Shown: positions 53,098-61,714 of the stretch, in pieces | Numbering within the stretch: position 1 is the first letter of the stretch | How the letters are laid out: each line of letters begins with the position of its first letter | NCBI RefSeq assembly: GCF_036203305.1 | Contig: NZ_CP108131.1 | Coordinates: forward strand, 5,518,001 to 5,582,000 | Length of the DNA: 64,000 nt | Reading direction: 5' to 3' | From: Streptomyces sp. NBC_00190 | GTDB lineage: Bacteria > Actinomycetota > Actinomycetes > Streptomycetales > Streptomycetaceae | Notes under the pieces: generated by a model | The model's input: the letters and a program-made list of their open reading frames with translations, nothing else | Database searches by the model: none | Told to the model about the DNA's origin: nothing | Program-made: the position numbers and the translations under genes

Positions 53098-56000
53098 CTA
53101 ACGCTCCTGGTCATAGCTGTTACTTGACTGCTCAGAACCCGCGTTGCGTCCTTGCTGGACACCACGCCGCAGGTTGCTCAACCTGCCGCGGACGTCCTCC
53201 GGTGCGCGGGAGACCTGGGGGCCGCCCTGCGGGGTCGTCTCCGCCGCGCCCTCGACCAGGTTGGCCTTGGGCACTCGCCGAGGGAGACCGGACGAGGTGA
53301 CCCCGCCCGCCTTCGGCTCACGGAGTTTGGCGGCCTGCTGCCAGCGTTCGTCGTTGCCCGAACGCCAGCCGGTGCTGGCTTCCTTCACCTCCGGGGCCCG
53401 CTCCGCTTCAGCGGGCTGCTGCTGACGCGGCGGCCGCTGTTCGAAGAGGGATCCGGAAGACTCCGCTTCCTGCCGTCCCGACTGCCGCTGCTGCTGGCTG
53501 CCGCGACGCGGCAGGCCCGCTCCGGTCATCTCGTGACCGGTGTCGGCAGCGGCACCCGGACGGTCGAAGCCTACGCGCTCCGCAGTCCGTTCGGGGACGG
53601 CAGGGGATTCCGATTCGGTCCCGTAATCCTGCTGGTAGCCAGCCGAATACGTGTTCTGCTCGGGCCACTCGGCCTGCCCCGCCTGGGATTCGTAGCCGTT
53701 GTCGTAGCCCTGGCCGGTCTGCTGACCGTCCGCGTAGCCCGCTTCCGGATAGGCGTAGCCCTGCTGCGGGTAGGCCTCGTAGCCCTGCTGGGGCTGCTGG
53801 GCCTCGTACGAGGCGTCGTAGCCCTGCTCGGACTGCTGCTCGTAGCCCTGGTACGGCTGGTACCCGTGCTCAGGCTGAGGTTCCGCATACTCCTGCCCAG
53901 CCTGCTCGGCGTACTCCTGATCGTCCTGCGGGTAGGAGACCTGGGCCTTCAGCGCGGCGCGCCGCTCCTCGGCGAGGAGCGAGCGCCCGACCGGGTCGAG
54001 CTGGCCGTCGCCGCCCTGCTGGTCGTAGCGGGAGTCGTCGAAACCGAGCTCGGCGGCCGTGCGCAGCGGCGCCTGCAGCTGTGCCTTCTGCTCCGGGATG
54101 ATCTGGGAGACCGTGAAGTCGTCGTCCGGGATGCCCTCGCCACCGCCACCGTGGGTGATGGCGTCGGGAAGCATGACCAGCGAGGTGGTGCCCGCCGCCT
54201 CGCCCGAGGGGCGCAGCTGCACGCGGATGCTGTGGCGGTCCGCCAGCCGGCCGACCACGAACAGACCCATGCGCTGCGAGATCGCGGCGTCCACGGTCGG
54301 CGGGTTGGCGAGCTTGTGGTTGATGTCCGCGAAGTCCTCGGCGGTCAGGCCGATGCCCTTGTCGTGGATCTCGACCATCACGCGGCCGTCCGGCAGACGG
54401 GTCGCGTTGACACGGACCTTGGTCTGGGGGGAGGAGAACGTGGTGGCGTTCTCCAGGAGCTCGGCGAGCAGGTGCACGAGGTCGGTCACGGCCTGGCCGT
54501 GGATCTCGGCGTCGGAGACACCGGAGAGTTCGATGCGCTCGTACTGCTCCACCTCGGAGGAGGCGGCGCGCAGGACGTCGACGAGGGGCACCGGCTGGTC
54601 CCAGCGGCGGCCCGGCTCCTCACCCGCGAGGATGAGGAGGTTCTCGCCGTTACGGCGCATACGGGTGGCCAGGTGGTCCAGGCGGAAGAGGTTCTCCAGC
54701 TGGTCCGGGTCCGCCTCGTTGTTCTCCAGGTCGGTGATGAGGGTCAGCTGGCCCTCGATCAGGGACTGGTTGCGCATCGAGAGGTTGGTGAAGATCGCGT
54801 TGACGTTCCCTCGCAGAAGCGCCTGCTCGGCGGCGAGCCGGACCGCTTCCCGGTGGACCTGGTCGAAGGCGCGGGCGACCTCGCCGATCTCGTCCTGGGA
54901 GTCGATCGGGATCGGGTGGACGCGGGTGTCCACCTTGCCCGGGTCGGTGCGCGAGAGCTGGTCGACGAGCATCGGCAGGCGCTGCTCGGCGATGTCGAAG
55001 GCGGCGGACCGCAGGCGGCGCATCGCGCGGCCCATCTGGCGGGCCATGAGACCGGCCAGGATGAAGGCGGCGAGCAGGGACACGACCACGATGGCGCCGT
55101 TGGTGATGGCGTCCGTGCGGGCCTCGTCGGAGACCGCTACGGCGTCCTTGACGGCCTTGTCGAGGAGTTCCTTCTCGATCTCGTCGTAGCCGTCGAACTT
55201 CGCGGTGGCGGCGGCCTGCCAGAACTGGGGGTTGGTGCCGTTCTCGGCGAGCTTCTTCTTGTTCTCGCCGCTGGCGATCGCCTCGGTCATGCCGGTCAGT
55301 GCCGACTTGTTGACCACGGGCGGGGGCACGAAGCGGACACCGGCCTGCTCGGCCTGGCGCTTGGCCTCGGCGATCTTGGCGGCACCCTCGTCGGACTTCT
55401 TGCCCATGACCTCGCGGAGGCGGTTCACGTCCTCCTCGGTGCCCGCGGCGACGTACTCGCCCTGGGCGATCTCTTCGAGGTAGGCGTACGAGGAGAAGGC
55501 GACGAGCTGGGCCTTGCGGACGTCCTCGTTGGTGCTCGGACGGACCAGCAGGTGGGTACCGACGGAGCGCTGCAGCGAGTTGGCCGCCTTGGCCAGCTGG
55601 ATCGCGTAGACCATGCGGCCGTACGAGGTCACGTTGCCGGTGCCGAGGCCGAGCTCGTTGGCGAACTGCATCAGGTAGTGCTGGACCGCCACGTAGCCCT
55701 CTTCGGTCGGGATGGGCCCGAACGACGAAGGAGGGTTCTTCTTGGGGCTCTCGGCCGCGGCCAGGTACGCCTTCTCGCGTACGTCCTTCAGCCTGGGCTC
55801 TTCCGCGCGGAAGAGGTCCAGACGCCGTTCCATGCCCTGGTTCTTCGGCATGTCCTGGACGACCTGGTCGAACTTCACCTTGGCCGCGTCGGTCGCGCCG
55901 CGGGCCTTGGTGACGATCTCGCTGTTGGCGTTGCCGCTCAGCAGCGGCTCGGCCGTGAGGTCACGCTCGTTGAGCAGTGCCTGGCTGTATTCCGAGGCCG

Positions 56001-56286
56001 CCTGGACGACCCTGGCTATCTGCTCGGCGTCCTGGGCCTCGTTCCAGGTGTCGACGGAGCCCTTCACCTGGAAACCGCCCATGACCAGCCCGACGAGGGC
56101 GGGCACGAGCAGGATGGCGTTCAGGCGGGTCGGCACACGCCAGTTGCGGGGGGAGAACCTGCTGGTGCTCCCGCTGCTCACGGGTGGTTCCACGGGCACG
56201 TCGACGGGCGACGCGGCCGCTCGCGGCGGCGGGGTGAAGTTGCCGCGCGCGGGTTCATCCGCGGGGCTTGCGATGCTTCGCCTCAC
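53098..56286 (-). CDS. cvnA: Conservon sensor kinase-like protein CvnA (left operon)
   Basis: A 1,062-residue membrane sensor. Domains: a Pro-rich start; TM1 (LNAILLVPALVGLVMGGF, about 56-73); a large extracytoplasmic nitrate-sensor-like helical domain (about 75-385); TM2 (NGAIVVVSLLAAFILAGLMA, about 395-414); HAMP; a histidine-containing helix FRLDHLATRMRRNGENL; and an HATPase domain with LAELLENATTFSS, DKGIGLTAEDF and GLFVVGRLADRHSI. The tail (about 750-1062) is low-complexity, rich in Tyr, Gln and Glu (YQPYQGYEQQSEQGYDASYE), and ends in a block shared with the other CvnA. Kinase activity is not assured. The upstream 230 bases hold its promoter and two GTTGAATTC copies (56325, 56363). Confidence 0.92.
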   Translation of the reverse strand: MRRSIASPADEPARGNFTPPPRAAASPVDVPVEPPVSSGSTSRFSPRNWRVPTRLNAILLVPALVGLVMGGFQVKGSVDTWNEAQDAEQIARVVQAASEYSQALLNERDLTAEPLLSGNANSEIVTKARGATDAAKVKFDQVVQDMPKNQGMERRLDLFRAEEPRLKDVREKAYLAAAESPKKNPPSSFGPIPTEEGYVAVQHYLMQFANELGLGTGNVTSYGRMVYAIQLAKAANSLQRSVGTHLLVRPSTNEDVRKAQLVAFSSYAYLEEIAQGEYVAAGTEEDVNRLREVMGKKSDEGAAKIAEAKRQAEQAGVRFVPPPVVNKSALTGMTEAIASGENKKKLAENGTNPQFWQAAATAKFDGYDEIEKELLDKAVKDAVAVSDEARTDAITNGAIVVVSLLAAFILAGLMARQMGRAMRRLRSAAFDIAEQRLPMLVDQLSRTDPGKVDTRVHPIPIDSQDEIGEVARAFDQVHREAVRLAAEQALLRGNVNAIFTNLSMRNQSLIEGQLTLITDLENNEADPDQLENLFRLDHLATRMRRNGENLLILAGEEPGRRWDQPVPLVDVLRAASSEVEQYERIELSGVSDAEIHGQAVTDLVHLLAELLENATTFSSPQTKVRVNATRLPDGRVMVEIHDKGIGLTAEDFADINHKLANPPTVDAAISQRMGLFVVGRLADRHSIRVQLRPSGEAAGTTSLVMLPDAITHGGGGEGIPDDDFTVSQIIPEQKAQLQAPLRTAAELGFDDSRYDQQGGDGQLDPVGRSLLAEERRAALKAQVSYPQDDQEYAEQAGQEYAEPQPEHGYQPYQGYEQQSEQGYDASYEAQQPQQGYEAYPQQGYAYPEAGYADGQQTGQGYDNGYESQAGQAEWPEQNTYSAGYQQDYGTESESPAVPERTAERVGFDRPGAAADTGHEMTGAGLPRRGSQQQRQSGRQEAESSGSLFEQRPPRQQQPAEAERAPEVKEASTGWRSGNDERWQQAAKLREPKAGGVTSSGLPRRVPKANLVEGAAETTPQGGPQVSRAPEDVRGRLSNLRRGVQQGRNAGSEQSSNSYDQER

Positions 56287-56519
56287 TCGACCAACAACCT
56301 CTCGGCGGTGCTACTAGCTAGTTCGTTGAATTCCAGCACGGTTAACGGCCGTGTTCCAAACAGTTGAATTCGGCCACTCCGAGAACCTTATGCCCCGCAT
56401 AAATCGGACATAAAGAGCTTCCTGCGGCAAAAATGGGGGGAGTTGTGCGCGTAGCGGTACCAACTGAACGCGCCCTGTGGCGAACCGGCCCGAATTCTCT
56501 GTCGAAACGTTATGAACGA

Positions 56520-56557
56520 GAGGGGCGGGCCGTGTCCCATGACACAGCCCGCCCCTC
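56520..56557 (-). terminator. Terminator of the right conservon operon
   Basis: GAGGGGCGGGC (56520-56530) pairs with GCCCGCCCCTC (56547-56557). Inside it GTGTC/GACAC adds five pairs around CCAT. It lies 22 bases past the cvnD stop on the minus strand. Confidence 0.85.
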
Positions 56558-56579
56558 ACGCACGGCAGTTGAAAGCGTG

Positions 56580-57164
56580 CTACTTGAGCCGCGCCATGAG
56601 CGCGTGCTCGACGAGCGTGATGAGCGCGCTCTTGGCGTCCGCGCGGTGGCGGGCGTCGGTGGTGATGATGGGGGCGCCGGGGCCGATCTGCAGGGCCTCG
56701 CGGACTTCCTCCGGGGTGTACGGCTGGTGTCCCTCGAAGCCGTTGAGGGCCACGACGAACGGCAGGCCGCTGTTCTCGAAGTAGTCGACGGCGGGGAAGC
56801 AGTCGGCGAGCCGGCGCGTGTCCACGAGCACGATCGCCCCGATGGCACCACGGACCAGGTCGTCCCACATGAACCAGAAGCGGTCCTGGCCCGGCGTACC
56901 GAAGAGGTACAGGATCAGGTCCTGGTCCAGCGTGATGCGGCCGAAGTCCATCGCGACGGTCGTGGTCGTCTTGTCGCCGGTGTGCGTGAGGTCGTCGATC
57001 CCCGCGCTCGCGGAGGTCATGACCGCTTCGGTACGCAGCGGGTTGATCTCGGACACGGCTCCGACGAACGTGGTCTTGCCCACGCCGAAGCCGCCCGCCA
57101 CCACGATCTTGGCGGAGGTGGTGGAGCGGGGAGCCGCTCCACCGCTAGATGTTCCGAAGGCCAC
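56580..57164 (-). CDS. cvnD: Conservon GTPase CvnD (right operon)
   Basis: A 194-residue GTPase nearly identical to the left copy from SAKIVVAGGFGVGKTTFVG onwards; only about six residues differ after that (for example GAIVLV for GAVVLV, NGFEGHQPY for NGFDGNQAY). The first 15 residues differ more. It has the same missing NKxD motif. The start overlaps cvnC by 20 bases. The sharing suggests that the two GTPases could exchange between complexes unless expression is separated. Confidence 0.93.
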   Translation of the reverse strand: MAFGTSSGGAAPRSTTSAKIVVAGGFGVGKTTFVGAVSEINPLRTEAVMTSASAGIDDLTHTGDKTTTTVAMDFGRITLDQDLILYLFGTPGQDRFWFMWDDLVRGAIGAIVLVDTRRLADCFPAVDYFENSGLPFVVALNGFEGHQPYTPEEVREALQIGPGAPIITTDARHRADAKSALITLVEHALMARLK

Positions 57165-57537
57165 TGAGCACCCTTTCGAGCAGTGTTACATCGGGCGTGC
57201 CGCCGGCCTCTCCATTGCCCGGCTGGTGGATGGCCACCATTCCGGCCTCCGCCAGGTCGGCCACGAGGATCCGGGCGACACCGAGCGGCATCGACAGCAG
57301 CGCGGAGACCTCCGCGACCGACTTGACCTCGCGGCACAGGGTGCAGATGCGCTGGTGCTCCGGAAGGAGGCCGGACATGTGCATCGGATCGGCCGTGGTG
57401 CTGACCAGGGCCTCTATGGCGAGCTGGTAGCGGGGCCGGGTCCGGCCACCGGTCATCGCGTAGGGACGCACCAGCGGCTGATCGCCTTCCGAGTACGAAT
57501 CTCCGTACGCATCGGGGTAGGCGGGGGGCGGGGTCAT
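57145..57537 (-). CDS. cvnC: Conservon DUF742 protein CvnC (right operon)
   Basis: A 130-residue DUF742 protein from ATG 57537, with GGAGG four bases upstream. The domain VRPYAMTGGRTRPRYQLAIE to DVTLLERVLSGLRNI fills nearly the whole protein. It lacks the Gln/Pro-rich extension of the left copy and has only a short acidic N-terminus (YPDAYGDSYSEGDQ). Confidence 0.92.
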   Translation of the reverse strand: MTPPPAYPDAYGDSYSEGDQPLVRPYAMTGGRTRPRYQLAIEALVSTTADPMHMSGLLPEHQRICTLCREVKSVAEVSALLSMPLGVARILVADLAEAGMVAIHQPGNGEAGGTPDVTLLERVLSGLRNI

Positions 57538-57619
57538 TGATCCTCCGGGCTGGACAGCAGTGGTCAGCGTGCCGTCTGACGGGGCGGCCGGTGGGGGGAC
57601 GGTATGACGGCCTGTCGGT

Positions 57620-57667
57620 GGTACTGGGTTCCGGGGCCGCGGCCCCGGTCCCCCGGCCGGCAGTACC
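57620..57667 (-). other. Intercistronic palindrome between cvnB and cvnC (right operon)
   Basis: The perfect 18-bp palindrome CCGGGGCCGCGGCCCCGG (57631-57648) lies within a GGTACTG (57620-57626) and CAGTACC (57661-57667) pair in the 151-base gap. It sits at the same place as the hairpin in the left operon but is unrelated in sequence. Partial termination or processing is possible. Confidence 0.55.
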
Positions 57668-57688
57668 GTCCGGCCGGGAGTGGGTAAG

Positions 57689-58111
57689 TCAGCTGAGCAG
57701 GCTGCCCTGCAGTTCCGCGCGCAGGTCCGGAGTGAGGACGCTGCCGGCACGGTCCACCAGGAGGGCCATTTCGTAGCCGACGAGGCCGATGTCGCACTCG
57801 GGGTGCGCCAGTACGGCCAGGGAGGACCCGTCGGAGACCGACATGAGGAAGAGGAATCCCCGGTCCATCTCGACCACGGTCTGGTTGACGGCGCCACCCT
57901 CGAAGATGCGGGAGGCACCGGCGGTCAGCGAGGTCAGACCGGAGGCCACGGCCGCCAGCTGATCGGCGCGGTCGCGGGGGAAACCGTCGGACATCGCCAG
58001 AAGGAGTCCGTCGGCGGAGACCACCACGGTGTGGGACACCCCAGGGGTGTTGTCCACGAAGTTGGTGATCAACCAGTTCAGGTTCTGTGCCGCCTGGCTC
58101 ATCGAACTCAA
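57689..58111 (-). CDS. cvnB: Conservon roadblock/LC7 protein CvnB (right operon)
   Basis: A 140-residue Roadblock/LC7 protein. It begins at TTG directly after the cvnA stop (TAGTTG), with AGGAG upstream, equivalent to the GTG start of the left copy. The protein equals the left CvnB apart from two N-terminal residues and the last one, and long stretches are identical at the DNA level, unlike the rest of the operons. Confidence 0.92.
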   Translation of the reverse strand: MSSMSQAAQNLNWLITNFVDNTPGVSHTVVVSADGLLLAMSDGFPRDRADQLAAVASGLTSLTAGASRIFEGGAVNQTVVEMDRGFLFLMSVSDGSSLAVLAHPECDIGLVGYEMALLVDRAGSVLTPDLRAELQGSLLS

Positions 58112-61100
58112 CTATCGCTCCTGCTGGTAAGTGGGGTCGATGTGGTAACTGCCGGTCGCCGGACCACTGTTGCCGGCCTGACGGCCCTGCTGGATACCGC
58201 GTCGGAGGTTGGTCAGACGGCCGCGGACGTCGTCCGGCGCCCGCGAGACCTGCGGACCGGCCTGCGCCTCGGCCTGCTGCTGCGCCGTGCCGGCCACGAG
58301 GTTCGCCCGCGGTACCCGGCGGGGCAGCCCCGACGTCGTGATGCCGCCGGCGGCGGGCTGGCGCACGCGCTCGGCCTGCCGCATCAGCTCGTCGTTCGGA
58401 GACGACTTCCAGCTGACGGTCGGCATGGCGCCGGTCGCCGCCGCGGCGGGCTCGGCCGCGAACTCCTGGCCGCGCTGCGGCAGCGGAGCAGGGGCCGCCG
58501 GAGCGGACTGCTGCGGCTGCTGGGGTACGGCCGGTGCCTGCGCGGGGGGCTGCTGCCCCTCCTCGCGGAACCAGTTCGACTCCAGCGTGTCGAAGATCGG
58601 GCTGCGGGCGTCGCCGGAGCCCTGCGCCGGCGGCAGCGCCTCGGGCCGGGGGGCCTGCGGCAGGCCGGGCGCCTCCGGGCGCCGGGGCGCCACGGGTGCG
58701 TAGTCACCGCCCTGCTGCGGAGCCTGCGGCTGCTGGTACTGCGCCTGCGCCTGCGGCTGCTGCGGAGCCTGGGGCTGACGGGCGAAGCCGCCGACACCGG
58801 GGCCGCCGGGCCGCTGGGGCTGGTAGCCGGCCGGGCGCTCGAACTGCCCGGTGGAGGACGGGTCCAGGGGGCCCCGTACGTCCGGACGTTCGAACTGCCC
58901 GGTGGTGCTGCCCAGGCTGTCGGCCTGGGGCATCGGGGCGTTGAAGTCCGGGCGGGCGAACTCGGCGGTCGAGCCGGGGCCCGAGAGCTCGTCGTGGCCG
59001 CGGGCCTGGTCGGCGCCCCAGCTGGTGGTCTGCGGACCGGGGAGCTCGGGGCGGGCGCCACCGCGCGGCGGCAGCTGCGGCCGTCCGCCGCGGGAAGCCG
59101 GAGCCGCGGGGGCGGCCGGCTGCTGCTGGGGCCGCTGCTGCGGAGCCTGCTGGGGCTGCTGGGGACGCTCGAAGCCGTTGCCCTGCGGGAAGCCGCCCTG
59201 CCCGGAAGCGGTCGGAGCGGCCGCCGGACGGGCCTGCGGACCGCGGCCCGCCAGGGGAGCGCCGGAGCCGAAGCCGCCCTGGCCCTGACCCGCGGTCGTC
59301 GGACCCGCCTGCGGCCGGGCGCCGGGAGCCCCCGGGCCGCCCTGCTGGCGCTGCTGGCCTGGGCCGCCGTCGCGGCCCGGCAGGGCGGCGCGCTGGCCGC
59401 CACCGGAGACCTGCCCGCGCTGCGGAGCCGCGCCCACGGGCGGACGGGCGCCCGCACCGGGACCGGAAGCCTGGCCGCCGGGGCCGCCCTGAGCGCCGCC
59501 GGGGCCGCCCTGACCACCCTGGCCCGCCATCGGAGCCGGCTTCTTGCCGCCCTGGGCGACATCGACCGGCAGCATGACGAGGGCCGTGGTGCCGCCCGAG
59601 TCGGACGGGCGCAGCTGGATGCGGATGCCGTGTCGCAGGGACAGGCGGCCGACCACGAACAGGCCCATGCGGCGGGAGACGGAGACGTCCACGGTCGGCG
59701 GCGACGCGAGTCGCTCGTTGATCGCGGCGAGGTCCTCGGGGGAGAGGCCGATACCGGTGTCGTGGATCTCGACGAGCACACGGCCGTCGGGCAGCGCGTG
59801 ACCGGTGACCTTGACCTTGGTCTGCGGGGAGGAGAACGAGGTGGCGTTCTCCAGCAGCTCGGCGAGGAGGTGCACGAGGTCGTTGACGACGCGGCCGGCG
59901 ACATCGGTGCCGGGCACCGAGGCCAGCTCGATGCGCTCGTACTGCTCCACCTCGGACGCGGCGGCACGGAGCACGTCGACGAGCGGGACGGGGCGGGTCC
60001 ACCGGCGGCCCGGCTCCTCGCCCGCGAGGACGAGGAGGTTTTCGCCGTTACGGCGCATGCGGGTCGCGAGGTGGTCGAGACGGAAGAGCGAGGACAGCTG
60101 GTCCGGGTCGGCCTCGCGCGACTCCAGCTCGGAGATGAGCGAGAGCTGACGCTGGATGAGGCCCTGCGAGCGGCGCGAGAGGTTGGTGAACATCGCGTTG
60201 ACGTTGCCCCGGAGGAGGGCCTGCTCGGCGGCGAGGCGGACGGCCTCGCGGTGCACGTCGTCGAAGGCCGCGGCCACCTGGCCGATCTCGTCGCGGGTGT
60301 GCAGGCCGACGGACTCCACGGACGTGTCCACGTCCTGCGGGTCGGACTCGGACAGCTGCTTGACCAGCTCGGGGAGGCGGTCCTGGGCGACCCGCGTGGC
60401 GGTGTCCTGCAGGCGGCGCAGCGAGCGGATCATCGAGCGGGCCATGACGAAGGCGCCGACGAGGGAGACACCGAGGACGAGGAGGATCAGCGCACCGTTG
60501 ATGATGGCGTCCTGCTGCGACTCGTTCTTGAGCTCGCGGGCCTTCTGCTCCATGTCCTCGAGCAGGGTCAGCTCGATGACCTTCATCGCCTGGAGCTTGG
60601 TGTCGTCGGCGTCGTACCAGTCCATCCAGGACCGGTTCTTCTCCTTGAGGAACTGGTCCTTGGTGCTCAGGACGCGGCGCGCGTAGTGGTCGGCGGTGCC
60701 GATCTCCGTGTTGCCGTCGCCGAGCGACGCGAGGAGCTCCTCGGACTTGCCCTGGTAGACGAGTTCGAAGGTCTTCTTCGACTGCTGCTCGCCCTTGAGC
60801 GCGGAGAGCGCGTAAAGGCGGTCGTTCTCCTTCAGCTCGCCCTGCTTCTCGGCGCTGTCGGGGAGCGAGGCGGCGATGATCGCGCGCTGGACGGAGGCGT
60901 ACTCCTTGGCGGCGGAGAAGGCCGCCAGGGCGCGCGTGCGCTTGATCATCTCCGGGCTGGAGGTGGCCTGCGCCATGTCCTGGGAGAGCGACAGCAGCGA
61001 GACGATCAGGCTGTTGTACTCGGTGACCGTCTGCTGGGCGCCGTTCTGGTACGCCTTGCTGCGGATGTCCTCGATGAGGGTGAGCTGGCGGCCGATCTGC

Positions 61101-61714
61101 AGGATGTTGTTGCGGATCGACTTGAGCGTCTCGTCCTTGTCCTCCGTGCTGTCGACCTTGTCGGTCGCGGCGGCGAAGGCCTTGGCGGCGGCGTCGGTGG
61201 TGTCACGGACGTTCGTGACGGTGCTGTTGGCCTTGCCCGCCCCGGGGACCGACAGAGGACCCGCGGACTTGTCGCGCTCCTCCTGGAGCGCGGCGGCGAG
61301 GTTGGTCGCCTGCCGGGTCATCGTCGTGAGCAGCTGCATGTGCTCCAGCTGCGCGATGTCGTTGAGCGAGTCGTTGATACGGACGCCACCCAGCGTGGTG
61401 GCGGCGACGACCGGCAGGGTCAGCAGCGACACCAGTCGCGTGCTGATGCGCCAGTTCTGCATGTGGAGGCGGGAACCGGGCCCACTGGGGGCCTTCGGTA
61501 TCGCCACGTCCTGCTCGACCGACCCGGCCTTGGCCTTGGTCTTGACGGACTTCCCTCGGCCCTTCGCCTTCACCGAGGCGGAGGAGTCGGGGCCTGCGCC
61601 TTCGACAGCCGGCCCGCGGTTCTGGGCGTGCTGGGGCGAGGAGCCACGATCGGTCCCGCCGCGCGGCTCCTGCTCCGCCGCAGCGCTGCCATCCCTCTTG
61701 AATCGTCCCTGCAC
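58112..61714 (-). CDS. cvnA: Conservon sensor kinase-like protein CvnA (right operon)
   Basis: About 1,200 residues from GTG 61714 (VQGRFKRDG); the frame is open further upstream to 62023, but that part looks non-coding. Domains: a basic Lys-rich start (VKAKGRGKSVKTKAKAG); TM1 (LVSLLTLPVVAATTLGGV, about 97-114); an extracytoplasmic nitrate-sensor-like domain (about 115-395); TM2 (ALILLVLGVSLVGAFVMARS); HAMP; FRLDHLATRMRRNGENLLVL; and an HATPase with LAELLENATSFSS, DTGIGLSPEDLA and GLFVVGRLSLRHGI. A 480-residue Pro/Gln/Gly tail has three STxxFxRP repeats and ends in the block shared with the left CvnA. The N-terminal start is uncertain. Confidence 0.9.
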   Translation of the reverse strand: MQGRFKRDGSAAAEQEPRGGTDRGSSPQHAQNRGPAVEGAGPDSSASVKAKGRGKSVKTKAKAGSVEQDVAIPKAPSGPGSRLHMQNWRISTRLVSLLTLPVVAATTLGGVRINDSLNDIAQLEHMQLLTTMTRQATNLAAALQEERDKSAGPLSVPGAGKANSTVTNVRDTTDAAAKAFAAATDKVDSTEDKDETLKSIRNNILQIGRQLTLIEDIRSKAYQNGAQQTVTEYNSLIVSLLSLSQDMAQATSSPEMIKRTRALAAFSAAKEYASVQRAIIAASLPDSAEKQGELKENDRLYALSALKGEQQSKKTFELVYQGKSEELLASLGDGNTEIGTADHYARRVLSTKDQFLKEKNRSWMDWYDADDTKLQAMKVIELTLLEDMEQKARELKNESQQDAIINGALILLVLGVSLVGAFVMARSMIRSLRRLQDTATRVAQDRLPELVKQLSESDPQDVDTSVESVGLHTRDEIGQVAAAFDDVHREAVRLAAEQALLRGNVNAMFTNLSRRSQGLIQRQLSLISELESREADPDQLSSLFRLDHLATRMRRNGENLLVLAGEEPGRRWTRPVPLVDVLRAAASEVEQYERIELASVPGTDVAGRVVNDLVHLLAELLENATSFSSPQTKVKVTGHALPDGRVLVEIHDTGIGLSPEDLAAINERLASPPTVDVSVSRRMGLFVVGRLSLRHGIRIQLRPSDSGGTTALVMLPVDVAQGGKKPAPMAGQGGQGGPGGAQGGPGGQASGPGAGARPPVGAAPQRGQVSGGGQRAALPGRDGGPGQQRQQGGPGAPGARPQAGPTTAGQGQGGFGSGAPLAGRGPQARPAAAPTASGQGGFPQGNGFERPQQPQQAPQQRPQQQPAAPAAPASRGGRPQLPPRGGARPELPGPQTTSWGADQARGHDELSGPGSTAEFARPDFNAPMPQADSLGSTTGQFERPDVRGPLDPSSTGQFERPAGYQPQRPGGPGVGGFARQPQAPQQPQAQAQYQQPQAPQQGGDYAPVAPRRPEAPGLPQAPRPEALPPAQGSGDARSPIFDTLESNWFREEGQQPPAQAPAVPQQPQQSAPAAPAPLPQRGQEFAAEPAAAATGAMPTVSWKSSPNDELMRQAERVRQPAAGGITTSGLPRRVPRANLVAGTAQQQAEAQAGPQVSRAPDDVRGRLTNLRRGIQQGRQAGNSGPATGSYHIDPTYQQER

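Noticed and set aside
53152..56367. A 1,071-codon plus-strand frame through the left conservon
   Set aside because: Antisense shadow of cvnA; Leu/Gly/Val-rich without recognisable domains.
56325..56371. Two GTTGAATTC copies upstream of the left cvnA as a regulator site
   Set aside because: Only two short copies 38 bases apart with no symmetry or partner; noted in the cvnA entry but not strong enough to call.
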